From: an uncultured Neomegalonema sp.
GTDB lineage: Bacteria; Pseudomonadota; Alphaproteobacteria; Rhodobacterales; Rhodobacteraceae
DNA: 59,254 bases
Reading direction: 5' to 3'
Assembly (NCBI GenBank): GCA_937995735.1
Contig: CALKIZ010000068.1
Coordinates: 1 to 59,254 of the forward strand
Shown here: piece after piece, positions 24,899 through 33,634 of the stretch
How positions within the stretch are numbered: position 1 is the first letter of the stretch
How the letters are laid out: the number at the start of each line of letters is the position of its first letter
Notes under the pieces: model-generated
What the model was told of the DNA's origin: nothing
Databases searched by the model: none
What the model saw: the letters and a program-made list of their open reading frames with translations, nothing else
Translations under genes and position numbers: made by a program

Positions 24899-26536
24899 AT
24901 GGATTATCTCATCGGCGAACTGATACAGGTTCTTGAAAGCCTGCAAAACAAAGAGGGCGTCGATTTTTGGGACGCTGCCCTCTGGCTTTTTGGCCTTTTC
25001 ATCGCGCCGTGGCTGTTGATCTGGCGCATCACGCGCTGGAACGCAAAAAAACGCTACCAATCGACAATCCTGCAAGGCGATGAATTGCGTGCTTCACTTG
25101 AATCCTCGAACGAATTGGTCCGCGAGCAAAAGAAACAAATCGAGGCTGTCAGTGCAAAATGGACCACGGCAGAGGCCAAACTTCCGGACGCCTATCTTAC
25201 CCGGATGAAGGCGCATAAACAACAGAATAACTGGAGTTTCGAACCCGCAGAATCTCATGACTTCATCACGGCCCAAGCCCCTGCCCTCCATCTTGCCTTT
25301 TCAACTCTGGCCAGAAAAGCGGTTGAAGATTCGATCGAGGACGGCCCTGCCGCCATTGAAAACGCGCATATGTTCGCAAGCGCGGCGGTTGCGGTTGATC
25401 CGCAAGACAGGCTTTCGCGCATGTTGGTCGATGAACTGGCTCAGGGATGGGATGGCATCGCAGACACTATCAAAATCCCGGACAACAGCGTCCTTGCGGC
25501 GAACGATCAACAACAGGACCGCATCGCCAAAGACCTTGATCTCATTGAATCACACATTTTTGCCGCACGGGACGCAGGGGCATATAATATCATGGAAAAA
25601 TACGCGCTGCATGGTCAGCGCATGGCTTCCCAATTCCTTGGCGAAAAAACGAGGCGAACACTGTGGTTCAGCGTATTAAAATCCGAAGCAATGCGAGCAA
25701 CCGGCCACGTACAGGCCGCACTTGATACCCTGAACGAAATTCTCCCTGACTTAGAACGCCTCAGCGAACCAACCGGCCACGAAACGATCTATGCGACGTA
25801 TCTCGCCGCACTCTACCTCTCAGACACCGGACGCGCGGCGGACGCTCTCGATATCCTTACACGCGACGGCGATGGCATCATGCCACTATGCGAAAAAGTC
25901 TTCGGCCATGAGCATCCGCATACCCTTGCAAGTCGCCAACTCGCCGCATCCTGCCTCAAAGACACCGGACGCGCGGCGGACGCTCTTGATATCCTCACAC
26001 GCGACGGCAATGGCATTATTCTAATACAAGAAAAAATCCTCGGCCATGAGCATCCCGAAACCCTCTTAAGTCGCCGTCTCGCCGTATCCTGCCTCTTATA
26101 CACCGGACGCGCGGCGGACGCTCTCGATATCCTCACACGCGACGGCGATGGCATCATTCCACTATACGAAAAAATCCTCAGCCATGAGCATCCCAGCACC
26201 CTTAAAAGCCGCCATCTCGCCGCCGCCTGCCTCTTATACACCGGACGCGCGGCGGACGCTCTCGATATCCTAACACGCGACGGCGATGGTATCATTCCAA
26301 TACAAGAAAAAATCTTAGGCCCTGAGCATCCGCATACGCTCACAACACGCAGCCTAGCGGCCCATTGTTATATCGATCTCGCGCAACCGGAACAGGCGGA
26401 AAAGATCCATAGGGGCGTCCTGAAGGCGCTTCTCGCTAAAAATCTAACGAAAGAACATCCCTTGGTTCAGCGCGCACGTGAGGTTGAGGCATTGCTGGCC
26501 GGAACATCTGAAAAGGCGGCACAAACCCAATCATAG
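24899..26536 (+). CDS. Membrane-anchored TPR protein with recent tandem repeats
   Basis: About 545 residues from the ATG at 24899, preferred over the ATG at 24893 because GAGGGA at 24885-24890 is then eight bases away. An N-terminal helix (about 23-43, ALWLFGLFIAPWLLIW) anchors it, followed by a coiled coil (about 60-95) and a helical domain. Four TPR units of exactly 46 residues follow, each with TGRAADALDILTRDGDG, an EK-I/V-L/F-G-x-EHP core and L-A-x-x-C-L. They are the kinesin-light-chain-like TPR type (HPxTL). The units are nearly identical at DNA level with a 138-bp period, so the array is young and may vary in copy number. Probably a protein-protein interaction scaffold; partner unknown. 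Confidence 0.85.
   Translation: MDYLIGELIQVLESLQNKEGVDFWDAALWLFGLFIAPWLLIWRITRWNAKKRYQSTILQGDELRASLESSNELVREQKKQIEAVSAKWTTAEAKLPDAYLTRMKAHKQQNNWSFEPAESHDFITAQAPALHLAFSTLARKAVEDSIEDGPAAIENAHMFASAAVAVDPQDRLSRMLVDELAQGWDGIADTIKIPDNSVLAANDQQQDRIAKDLDLIESHIFAARDAGAYNIMEKYALHGQRMASQFLGEKTRRTLWFSVLKSEAMRATGHVQAALDTLNEILPDLERLSEPTGHETIYATYLAALYLSDTGRAADALDILTRDGDGIMPLCEKVFGHEHPHTLASRQLAASCLKDTGRAADALDILTRDGNGIILIQEKILGHEHPETLLSRRLAVSCLLYTGRAADALDILTRDGDGIIPLYEKILSHEHPSTLKSRHLAAACLLYTGRAADALDILTRDGDGIIPIQEKILGPEHPHTLTTRSLAAHCYIDLAQPEQAEKIHRGVLKALLAKNLTKEHPLVQRAREVEALLAGTSEKAAQTQS
25825..26376 (+). repeat. 138-bp tandem repeats, four units, inside the TPR gene
   Basis: The string CACCGGACGCGCGGCGGACG begins at 25825, 25963, 26101 and 26239, exactly 138 bases apart each time, and flanking bases also match closely. 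The period is a multiple of three, so each unit adds 46 residues in frame. Substitutions are concentrated in the middle of each unit. Confidence 0.9.
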
Positions 26537-26569
26537 ACATCCACCCGCACCACCCCCTACCCTCAGCCC

Positions 26570-27652
26570 ATGACATATACACCTCATATCGCCGTTGTCG
26601 GCGCGGGCATTCTCGGGGCGTCGATTGCGTATCATCTCGCACGACGGGGCGCGCAGGTGACGGTTGTGGACGAGGGCACACCGGCCAACCGTGCCACGCA
26701 TGGCTCGTTCGCGTGGATCAATGCACATAACCCAAAGGACGAGACATATTTTCAGTTTCGCATGGCGAGTATCCGCCTTTGGAAAGATCTCGCCGCGACG
26801 CTTCCCACTTTGCCCGTCCGCTTTGACGGAACCCTGAACTGGGAAGACAATCCCGATGAGATTGAAGAGGTCCAGCGCGCGTTGAATGACGGTGGCAACC
26901 CCGCGCGCCTTGTCTCCCGCTCTCAAATCAACGAGATCGAACCGAACCTCGCCGCTGCGCCAGAGGTTGCCATCGACGCCAGCGCAGAGGGCGTTGCCGA
27001 TCCCGCCCGTATTGCCGAAGCCTTTCTATTCGCCGCCCTCGCCCAAGGCGCAACATTGCGGACCAACGCGAAAGTCCTCGGCCTGACATTCGAGCAAGGC
27101 CGCGTTGCCGGGGTCGAAATTCCTGAAGGCATTGTCGAGGCCGATGCGACCGTTCTTGCCACCGGCGTTGCGACGGCTGATCTGCTCGCCGCGCATGATT
27201 TCACCCTGCCGATGGACAACGCTCCCGGCTTGCTTATCGGCACGGCTCCGGTGGCGAAAGTCACACAGCGGGTACTGACCTCCATGAGCCTGCATGTCTG
27301 GCAAAAGGACGATGGCGCGTTGCTCCTCGGTGAAGATTTCGGCGGCACGGACCCGTCCGAAGGCGTCGACGCCATTATCGAGCGCGTCTTGGGCAAGCTC
27401 GACGGCTATTTCAAAGGCGTTGACTGCGCGGAAGTCACCACCAAAACCATCGCCAAGCGCCCGATGCCAGCCGATAGCTATCCCGCCCTCGGTGCGGTCC
27501 CCGGTTTCAACGACCTTTGGGTTGCCACCACCCATAGCGGCATCACCCTCGCCCCGATCATCGGCGAGTCTTTGGCAACGGAAATCCTCGATGGTAAACT
27601 GGTAAAGGCTCTGCACCCCTATCGGGTGTCCCGCTTTGCAGGGCAAACCTGA
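26570..27652 (+). CDS. FAD-dependent D-amino-acid/glycine oxidase-type oxidoreductase
   Basis: A 360-residue DAO-superfamily flavoenzyme. The Rossmann FAD motif VVGAGILGASIAYHL starts at residue 9, the ATG (A/V)TGVATADLL region is near 200, and the C-terminal FAD contact is WVATTHSGITLAPIIGE near 325-340. Such enzymes oxidise amines or amino acids (glycine, sarcosine, proline or D-amino acids). It lies 33 bases after the TPR gene and 23 before a YCII-family gene on the same strand, suggesting an operon. Substrate cannot be read from sequence; a role in methylated-amine or D-amino-acid use fits the rest of the window. No covalent-flavin motif is evident. Confidence 0.85.
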   Translation: MTYTPHIAVVGAGILGASIAYHLARRGAQVTVVDEGTPANRATHGSFAWINAHNPKDETYFQFRMASIRLWKDLAATLPTLPVRFDGTLNWEDNPDEIEEVQRALNDGGNPARLVSRSQINEIEPNLAAAPEVAIDASAEGVADPARIAEAFLFAALAQGATLRTNAKVLGLTFEQGRVAGVEIPEGIVEADATVLATGVATADLLAAHDFTLPMDNAPGLLIGTAPVAKVTQRVLTSMSLHVWQKDDGALLLGEDFGGTDPSEGVDAIIERVLGKLDGYFKGVDCAEVTTKTIAKRPMPADSYPALGAVPGFNDLWVATTHSGITLAPIIGESLATEILDGKLVKALHPYRVSRFAGQT

Positions 27653-27675
27653 CAAAACGGCAAAAAGGAAAGCCC

Positions 27676-27981
27676 ATGCCTCAATACATCCTCGCTTATC
27701 GTGGTGGACGCCAGCCTGAAACTCCCGAAGAAGGCAAAGCGCAAATGCAGCGCTGGAAAACATGGCTTGGCGATTTAGGAGATGCCGTGGTCAATCCCGG
27801 CACGCCGCTTGGGGCCTCGCAGTTTGTCACCGCCAACGGTGTTTCCGAATCCGGCCCCGAGCCTCTGACCGGCTATTCCATCATCAGCGCCGATGATATG
27901 GAGAGCGCACTCACCGCCGCCAAAGCCTGCCCCTTTGCAGAGATCGGCACGCTCGAAGTCGCCGAGATTAAATCCATGTAA
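27676..27981 (+). CDS. YCII-related domain protein
   Basis: A 101-residue single-domain protein with the YCII ferredoxin-like fold: MPQYILAYRGG at the N-terminus, a conserved WKTWLGDLGDAVVNPG helix-turn and GYSIISADDMESALTAAKACP near residues 70-90. AAGGAA precedes the ATG at good spacing. YCII proteins act as small accessory or catalytic domains and are often next to sigma factors or oxidoreductases; no specific reaction is established for this subgroup. It lies 23 bases downstream of the FAD oxidoreductase and is convergent with the AmpG-like gene, nine bases away. Family likely, role unknown. Confidence 0.85.
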   Translation: MPQYILAYRGGRQPETPEEGKAQMQRWKTWLGDLGDAVVNPGTPLGASQFVTANGVSESGPEPLTGYSIISADDMESALTAAKACPFAEIGTLEVAEIKSM

Positions 27982-27990
27982 TCTCGGGTT

Positions 27991-29610
27991 TTATTCCTTC
28001 GGTTCAGGCAGTTTCAAATCCAACTTCCTGCCTGCGATCCAAATCAACAACAGCACCGGAATGCCCATCAGGAAGGTGAGCATAAAGAAATGGCTATAGC
28101 TGGATTGCTCGACAATCGTGCCGGAATACCCGCCAATGATCTTGGGCAACAACGTCATGAGTGATGAGAAAATCGCGTATTGCACCGCCGTAAAGCTAAT
28201 ATTGGTAAGGCTCGACAGAAACGCGACAAAGGCAGCACTCGCGAGGCCCGCCGAAAGGTTATCAATCCCGATCACCGCATAGAGCATCGCAATTTGCGGT
28301 CCGGTTTGCTCCAGCAGAATAAACAGCAGATTGGTGACCATCGACAGCACCGCACCGAGAAACAAAATACGCATCACGCCATAGCGCACCGCAAGCAAGC
28401 CGCCCAAAAAGCCGCCCGCAATCGTCATCAGCAATCCGAACAGCTTGGACACGCTGGCGATTTGCGTCTTGGTAAATCCGACATCCTGATAAAAGACGTT
28501 CGAGATCACACCGAGCACAATATCCGAAATCCGATACAGACCAACCAGCGCCAACAGCAACAGCGCAAGGCCCATCCCGTAACGGCGAAAGAAATCCCGC
28601 ACCGGTTCGACATAAGATTCAGAAACCATCCGGCGATTGGCGATCCCACCTCTCATGCCGAGATAACCGATCAGCCCCGCAACCGCGAGCGCCGCGAACA
28701 GACGCAATGTTCCAATCATGGTCGAGGCCAGCGTCTTGTTGCCGGTTTGCTCAACCAATGACGTTTTCAGCCCTTCAAGGCCACCATAGAGCGGCGTAGA
28801 AATCGAGGTTCCCCAACCATCTTTCGATGTCAAAAACCGGACCAGAATGAACCCGGCAACCGCCAACGCAAACAACAACAAAAACCGCAGATAATCAGAG
28901 GTTTCATACTCCCCCCGCGCGCCTTCAGAAGCATTCGGTTCGCGAATGATGATCGTGGTCAGCAAGCCGAGCGTCATCGCTCCGGCCATCGCCAGATACG
29001 CAATCCGCCAAGCCTCATAATTATAGGCTTCTTTCGTAGAGCCATAATAATCGGCAATGAACAGAGCACCCGCCCCGGCGACAACCATCCCGATCCGATA
29101 ACCCGCGATATAAGTCGCCGACAGCATCGCTTGCAGCTCTTTATTCGCAGACTCGATCCGGTAAGCGTCAATAACGATGTCTTGCGTCGCGGATGAAAAC
29201 CCGAGCAGAACCGCGCCCAACGCCATCCACCACATCATCCATTCACCCGCAGTCGGGTCGGTCAGTGCCATCAGGATAATCGCCCCGATGATCGCCAACT
29301 GAGACACGAATATCCACGCCCGCCGCCGACCAATAGCCCGCGTCAGAATCGGAACCGGCAGGCGATCAATCAAAGGCGCCCAGATGAACTTGAATGAATA
29401 CCCGAGCGCTGCCCAGGAAAACATCGTCACCGCCGACTTGCTCAACCCTGCCTCGCTGAGCCAAAGACTGAGCGAAGAAAATATCAGCAGAATTGGAACA
29501 CCGGCAGAAAACCCGAGAAACAACATCGCAATGGCGCGCGGATGCAAAAACGCGCGCATGGAGTCGGACCAGCTTCTGGTTGGAGCGGCAATATCTGTCA
29601 TCAGAGGCAT
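27991..29610 (-). CDS. AmpG-like major-facilitator permease
   Basis: A 539-residue MFS protein with 12 or more predicted helices. The N-terminus has GFSAGVPILLIFSSLSLWLSE and YSFKFIWAPLIDRLP, which match the AmpG muropeptide permease (family motif LKFLWAPLxDR). AmpG imports anhydromuropeptides for cell-wall recycling and can influence beta-lactamase induction. The substrate is inferred, since other AmpG-like MFS proteins in alphaproteobacteria import acetyl-CoA-type compounds or sugars. It is transcribed toward the YCII gene and shares its upstream gap with an Lrp-type regulator. A peptidoglycan-recycling role would fit the SleB-type hydrolase elsewhere in the window. Confidence 0.82.
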   Translation of the reverse strand: MPLMTDIAAPTRSWSDSMRAFLHPRAIAMLFLGFSAGVPILLIFSSLSLWLSEAGLSKSAVTMFSWAALGYSFKFIWAPLIDRLPVPILTRAIGRRRAWIFVSQLAIIGAIILMALTDPTAGEWMMWWMALGAVLLGFSSATQDIVIDAYRIESANKELQAMLSATYIAGYRIGMVVAGAGALFIADYYGSTKEAYNYEAWRIAYLAMAGAMTLGLLTTIIIREPNASEGARGEYETSDYLRFLLLFALAVAGFILVRFLTSKDGWGTSISTPLYGGLEGLKTSLVEQTGNKTLASTMIGTLRLFAALAVAGLIGYLGMRGGIANRRMVSESYVEPVRDFFRRYGMGLALLLLALVGLYRISDIVLGVISNVFYQDVGFTKTQIASVSKLFGLLMTIAGGFLGGLLAVRYGVMRILFLGAVLSMVTNLLFILLEQTGPQIAMLYAVIGIDNLSAGLASAAFVAFLSSLTNISFTAVQYAIFSSLMTLLPKIIGGYSGTIVEQSSYSHFFMLTFLMGIPVLLLIWIAGRKLDLKLPEPKE

Positions 29611-29663
29611 CCTTCTGGGTCCCCTCCAGTCTGTACGGCTGGCAGTTTAAGATAGGTTAACCA

Positions 29664-29699
29664 TGTTGTTTACGCTGCAATCACCGGCGTTTAACAACA
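29664..29699. repeat. Inverted repeat between the Lrp-type regulator and the AmpG-like gene
   Basis: TGTTGTT (29664-29670) faces AACAACA (29693-29699), and an adjacent CGC/GCG adds pairs with a small bulge. It lies about 45 bases past the regulator stop on the minus strand and upstream of the AmpG-like gene. It could end the regulator transcript or act as an operator for the permease; there is no U-tract. Confidence 0.35.
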
Positions 29700-29741
29700 G
29701 ATAACGGTCAAAATTTGAGGGTCTTCCGACACAGCACCGTT

Positions 29742-30236
29742 TCAGGTCACTACTTCCTGTTCTATCATCTCCAGCGGCACACCGGCAGCGCGTTTTGACC
29801 GGCGAATAACAAGCCGTGTCGTCACACTTTCCAGATTAGGGAACGGCGTCAGATCATGGGTCAAAAAGCGCTGAAAACTCGGCAAGTCAGGCGCAACAAT
29901 CCGCAAAATAAAGTCAATCTCACCATTCAGCATGTGGCATTCGCGCACAAACGGCCATGCGCGCACCGCCTCCTCAAAGGCAACGAGATCGCTTTCGGCT
30001 TGAGATTTCAGACCAACCATTGCGAAAACTTCGACTTCGAACCCGAGGCTTCGGGCGTCGACATCCGCATGATAACCCTCAATCAGCCCCGATTCTTCCA
30101 ACGCCCGAACCCGGCGCAGACAAGGCGGCGCAGATATTCCGACCCGTTTCGACAGCTCCACATTCGTCATGCGGCCATCGTTTTGCAGCTCGATCAGAAT
30201 TTGCCGATCGATACTGTCTAGTTTGACTCCGGGCAT
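29742..30236 (-). CDS. Lrp/AsnC-family transcriptional regulator
   Basis: About 164 residues from the ATG at 30236 (an in-frame codon at 30248 is possible). The N-terminal winged helix-turn-helix reads LDSIDRQILIELQNDGR then NVELSKRVGISAPPCLRRV. The C-terminal RAM/ligand domain includes AMVGLKSQAESDLVAFE and HMLNGEIDFILRIVAPD. Such regulators respond to amino acids. In Rhodobacterales an Lrp-type regulator is often close to trxB, as here (two genes apart). It is divergent from the ELM1-type gene, with inverted repeats in the gap that may be its own operator. Ligand unknown. Confidence 0.92.
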   Translation of the reverse strand: MPGVKLDSIDRQILIELQNDGRMTNVELSKRVGISAPPCLRRVRALEESGLIEGYHADVDARSLGFEVEVFAMVGLKSQAESDLVAFEEAVRAWPFVRECHMLNGEIDFILRIVAPDLPSFQRFLTHDLTPFPNLESVTTRLVIRRSKRAAGVPLEMIEQEVVT

Positions 30237-30250
30237 TTGCCCCTCCATGC

Positions 30251-30297
30251 CTGTCGGCGCGAGTACCCGACAGGGTAATCTTTAGAAATAAAATTAC
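30251..30297. promoter_or_regulatory. Nested inverted repeats in the divergent regulator/ELM1 gap
   Basis: CTGTCGG (30251-30257) faces CCGACAG (30267-30273), and GTAAT (30275-30279) faces ATTAC (30293-30297). Both lie in the 76-base gap between the Lrp-type regulator and the ELM1-type gene. Autoregulating Lrp/AsnC proteins usually bind such sites next to their own promoters, so these are candidate operators controlling both directions. Confidence 0.45.
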
Positions 30298-30312
30298 TGA
30301 TTTGCCCGTAAA

Positions 30313-31254
30313 ATGGAAACAAATTCAGAGAAACATGAGATTTGGGCCATATCCGACGGTCGCGCCGGAAATGTAGCAATGGCGATGGGTTTGGCTGAAA
30401 AAGTCGCCGAACTCAGCGGAGGCCACGCGATTCAGCGCGATTTGCAAGTCAATGGCGTTAAATCTTGGCTTTCCGGCCATTTTTCGTGGCTGTCTTCAAC
30501 CACAGCAATAACCAATGGCGAAGCGCTCCCCGCACTTGTTATCGGGGCGGGGCGGCGCGTTGCTCCTGCGGTTGCTTCTTTGCGCAAAACGAATGGCATC
30601 AAAGCGGTGCAAATTCTCGAGCCTAAAATGAGCCTGAGCCGCTTTGACCGCGTTGTGATCCCGCAACATGACGGGGTAAGCGGTCCCAATGTCCTCACGA
30701 CACTCGGTTCCCTTGGCCGTGTGTCAGAAGCACGGTTATCGGAGGCAAAAAGCCTCTGGAAACCCCGGTTCGCCCATTTGCCGCGTCCTTTAATGGCGGT
30801 TTTACTCGGCGGGGATACAAAGCGTAAAAAAGTAACCGGCGACACATGGTCCATGCTCATCAACAATCTTAAACAGCTCTCCTCTGGCGTCGGCATGGTA
30901 GTCACCCCCTCGCGCCGGTCAGGGCCGGATGTCGAAGCGCGCCTGCGCCAATCTCTGCCCGAAGCAATGATCTGGGATGGAGAGGGAGAAAACCCCTATT
31001 TCGGGATGCTCGCCTGTGCAGATTGCATTCTGGTGACGGACGATTCGGTCAACATGGCCTCCGAAGCGGCATCAACGGGCAAGCCTCTCGCTCTCTATCC
31101 TTTGTTGCAAGAGGGCGGCAAAACCGCGCGCTTTCATGAGGCGCTGATTGCAGCACATCATGCGGAAATGTTTTCCGGTGTTCCGACAAATTATCCGATC
31201 AACCCTCTCGACGAAACCACACGGATTGCTCAAGAAATAGCAGAGTTATTATGA
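30313..31254 (+). CDS. ELM1/GtrOC1-type putative glycosyltransferase
   Basis: A 313-residue protein of the mitochondrial-fission ELM1 family. The N-terminus WAISDGRAGNVAMAMGLAEKVAEL and the C-terminal segment LVTDDSVNMASEAASTGKPLALYPL are strong family markers; the latter resembles the GT-B nucleotide-sugar site. In plants ELM1 recruits dynamin to mitochondria; in alphaproteobacteria the ancestral protein is of unknown function and probably a glycosyltransferase. It overlaps the next gene by four bases (ATGA). Start ATG follows an AT-rich stretch with the nested inverted repeats. Family likely; enzymatic role is inference. Confidence 0.85.
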   Translation: METNSEKHEIWAISDGRAGNVAMAMGLAEKVAELSGGHAIQRDLQVNGVKSWLSGHFSWLSSTTAITNGEALPALVIGAGRRVAPAVASLRKTNGIKAVQILEPKMSLSRFDRVVIPQHDGVSGPNVLTTLGSLGRVSEARLSEAKSLWKPRFAHLPRPLMAVLLGGDTKRKKVTGDTWSMLINNLKQLSSGVGMVVTPSRRSGPDVEARLRQSLPEAMIWDGEGENPYFGMLACADCILVTDDSVNMASEAASTGKPLALYPLLQEGGKTARFHEALIAAHHAEMFSGVPTNYPINPLDETTRIAQEIAELL

Positions 31255-32063
31255 GATTAGGCCTTGGAATATTAAGCTGGCGCGATCCCAAGACTCTCGC
31301 GGTGACTCTGAAAAACTACGCCAACAACCGGCTGTTTGATCTCTTTGACGAAAAGCGCGTATTTTTTCAGGAGATCAACCGCGAAACCCGTGAAATTGCG
31401 GATTATTTCGGACTCGAAGTTGATGGCAGCAAAGCCGACCTCGGCAGCATGGGCGGGGTGCGCGATTTGGTCGAAGGCACGAGCGCGGATGTGATGCTTT
31501 TGCTTGAGGATGATTGCCTGATTGTCGACGGTCTAACCACACTGGAGGATACACTGCGCCGCGCCATAGCGGACATCGAGGCGCATGACATCAAGATTTT
31601 TCGTCTCCACGCGCGCCGCAATCCGGGTGAGGTTTTTGACCAGTACCAACAATTCTTTCCGGTACACGAACCGTTCGATAGCGACACAGCGATTGATCAG
31701 GCTTCCACTTTTAAGACGAAACTCAATCGACTGCTTCGTGCGGGCGAGGCCAACACATTTCGCGCGAGCGCTTTTCACATCGAACGCGATCCGGTGGCGA
31801 GGCAACCCGGCGCATTGCGGCATAGCGAAAATGGCAACGTTCTTACCGACTCGCGCTTTATAAATTGGTCGAACCAATCCATTCTCCTACGCTCCGATTT
31901 TATGCGCGAAAGGATGCTTCCCGCCATAACCGCGAATGTTGGCGATGCTCCGAAAAGTGAGCTGCAAGACATTGAACAGGCAGTAAATAAACAATGGTGG
32001 CGCGACCTGCGTATCTCCATCGGCATGAGCGATCCCGGAATTTTTAAAAACAAGCCCGTGTGA
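31251..32063 (+). CDS. Putative GT-A-type glycosyltransferase coupled to the ELM1-type gene
   Basis: A 270-residue protein that begins MRLGLGILSWRDPKTLAVTL, like family-2-type transferases, and has a hydrophobic strand ending in the acidic triad LEDD (E86-D87-D88), placed like the DxD/EDD metal-nucleotide site of GT-A enzymes. No transmembrane segment is seen. The start codon overlaps the upstream stop, so the two proteins are probably made together and act on the same glycan. I cannot name the family with certainty, and the C-terminal half (about 150-270) shows no motif I recognise. Alternative: a domain-only relative of phage or capsule transferases. Confidence 0.6.
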   Translation: MRLGLGILSWRDPKTLAVTLKNYANNRLFDLFDEKRVFFQEINRETREIADYFGLEVDGSKADLGSMGGVRDLVEGTSADVMLLLEDDCLIVDGLTTLEDTLRRAIADIEAHDIKIFRLHARRNPGEVFDQYQQFFPVHEPFDSDTAIDQASTFKTKLNRLLRAGEANTFRASAFHIERDPVARQPGALRHSENGNVLTDSRFINWSNQSILLRSDFMRERMLPAITANVGDAPKSELQDIEQAVNKQWWRDLRISIGMSDPGIFKNKPV

Positions 32064-32110
32064 TCCGGGGTCGCAATCGCGCGTCACTGTGATTATCTTC
32101 CCGCCCGTAA

Positions 32111-33091
<981 letters not shown>

Positions 33092-33111
33092 AGCGCTCAC
33101 ATAATCAATGG

Positions 33112-33141
33112 CGGCAGATGGCCCACACGGGCGATCTGCCG
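33112..33141. terminator. Bidirectional hairpin between trxB and the GNAT gene
   Basis: CGGCAGAT (33112-33119) pairs with ATCTGCCG (33134-33141), and an inner GCCC/GGGC adds four pairs around ACAC. It occupies the 57-base convergent gap, so it probably ends both transcripts. No strong U-tract follows on either strand. Confidence 0.5.
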
Positions 33142-33148
33142 TACCACA

Positions 33149-33634
33149 CTACCCCAGCACAAACCGCTTCGAAATACGATCAACAGGTGTTCCGTCTTTC
33201 AATGGAACACCATGATCAACCTTCCAATCCTCGAACCCCATTTTTGAATAATAGGCGAGGCCGGAAACATTATCGGCCCGTATTTTGGCGATGATTTCCG
33301 TGACGCCTTTCGTGGTGGCTGACCGTTTCGTTGCTTCAAACATTGCCGTGCCAATGCCGCGCGTTTTCGGTTTTTGGCGGGCGAAGGTCGAGCTGTAGGT
33401 GATATGGTCCGGCTCGCCGTTTTTGCGCTCAAGCATTTGAAAGCCCGCCAACGCGCCTGCATCATCCTCGGCCACAACACAGCACACAATCTCAGGTCTG
33501 GTCAGAAAGTGCGTAAGGAACTCCGCTTCCGATAGCGGTTCTTCGAGTGCCGTCGTACCGCCAATAGCGACAATCTTATTGAGAATAGCGCAGAGCGCCG
33601 CTGCGTCTTCCGGCCTCGACTCACGGGTTCTCAT
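33149..33634 (-). CDS. GNAT-family N-acetyltransferase
   Basis: A 161-residue acetyl-CoA-dependent acyltransferase. The GNAT motif A region reads RGIGTAMFEATKRSA, followed by ADNVSGLAYYSKMGFEDW, the usual beta-bulge and C-terminal strand. The N-terminus RTRESRPEDAAALCAIL is typical of the PhnO/phosphinothricin-acetyltransferase-like group, but substrate cannot be assigned. Its ATG overlaps the ycjX stop by four bases (ATGA), so it is coupled to that gene. It is convergent with trxB, with a hairpin in between. Family firm; substrate unknown. Confidence 0.88.
   Translation of the reverse strand: MRTRESRPEDAAALCAILNKIVAIGGTTALEEPLSEAEFLTHFLTRPEIVCCVVAEDDAGALAGFQMLERKNGEPDHITYSSTFARQKPKTRGIGTAMFEATKRSATTKGVTEIIAKIRADNVSGLAYYSKMGFEDWKVDHGVPLKDGTPVDRISKRFVLG

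Noticed and set aside
25825-26376. Regular repeats that could suggest a CRISPR array
   Set aside because: Unit is 138 bp, in frame and coding for TPRs, with no unique spacers.
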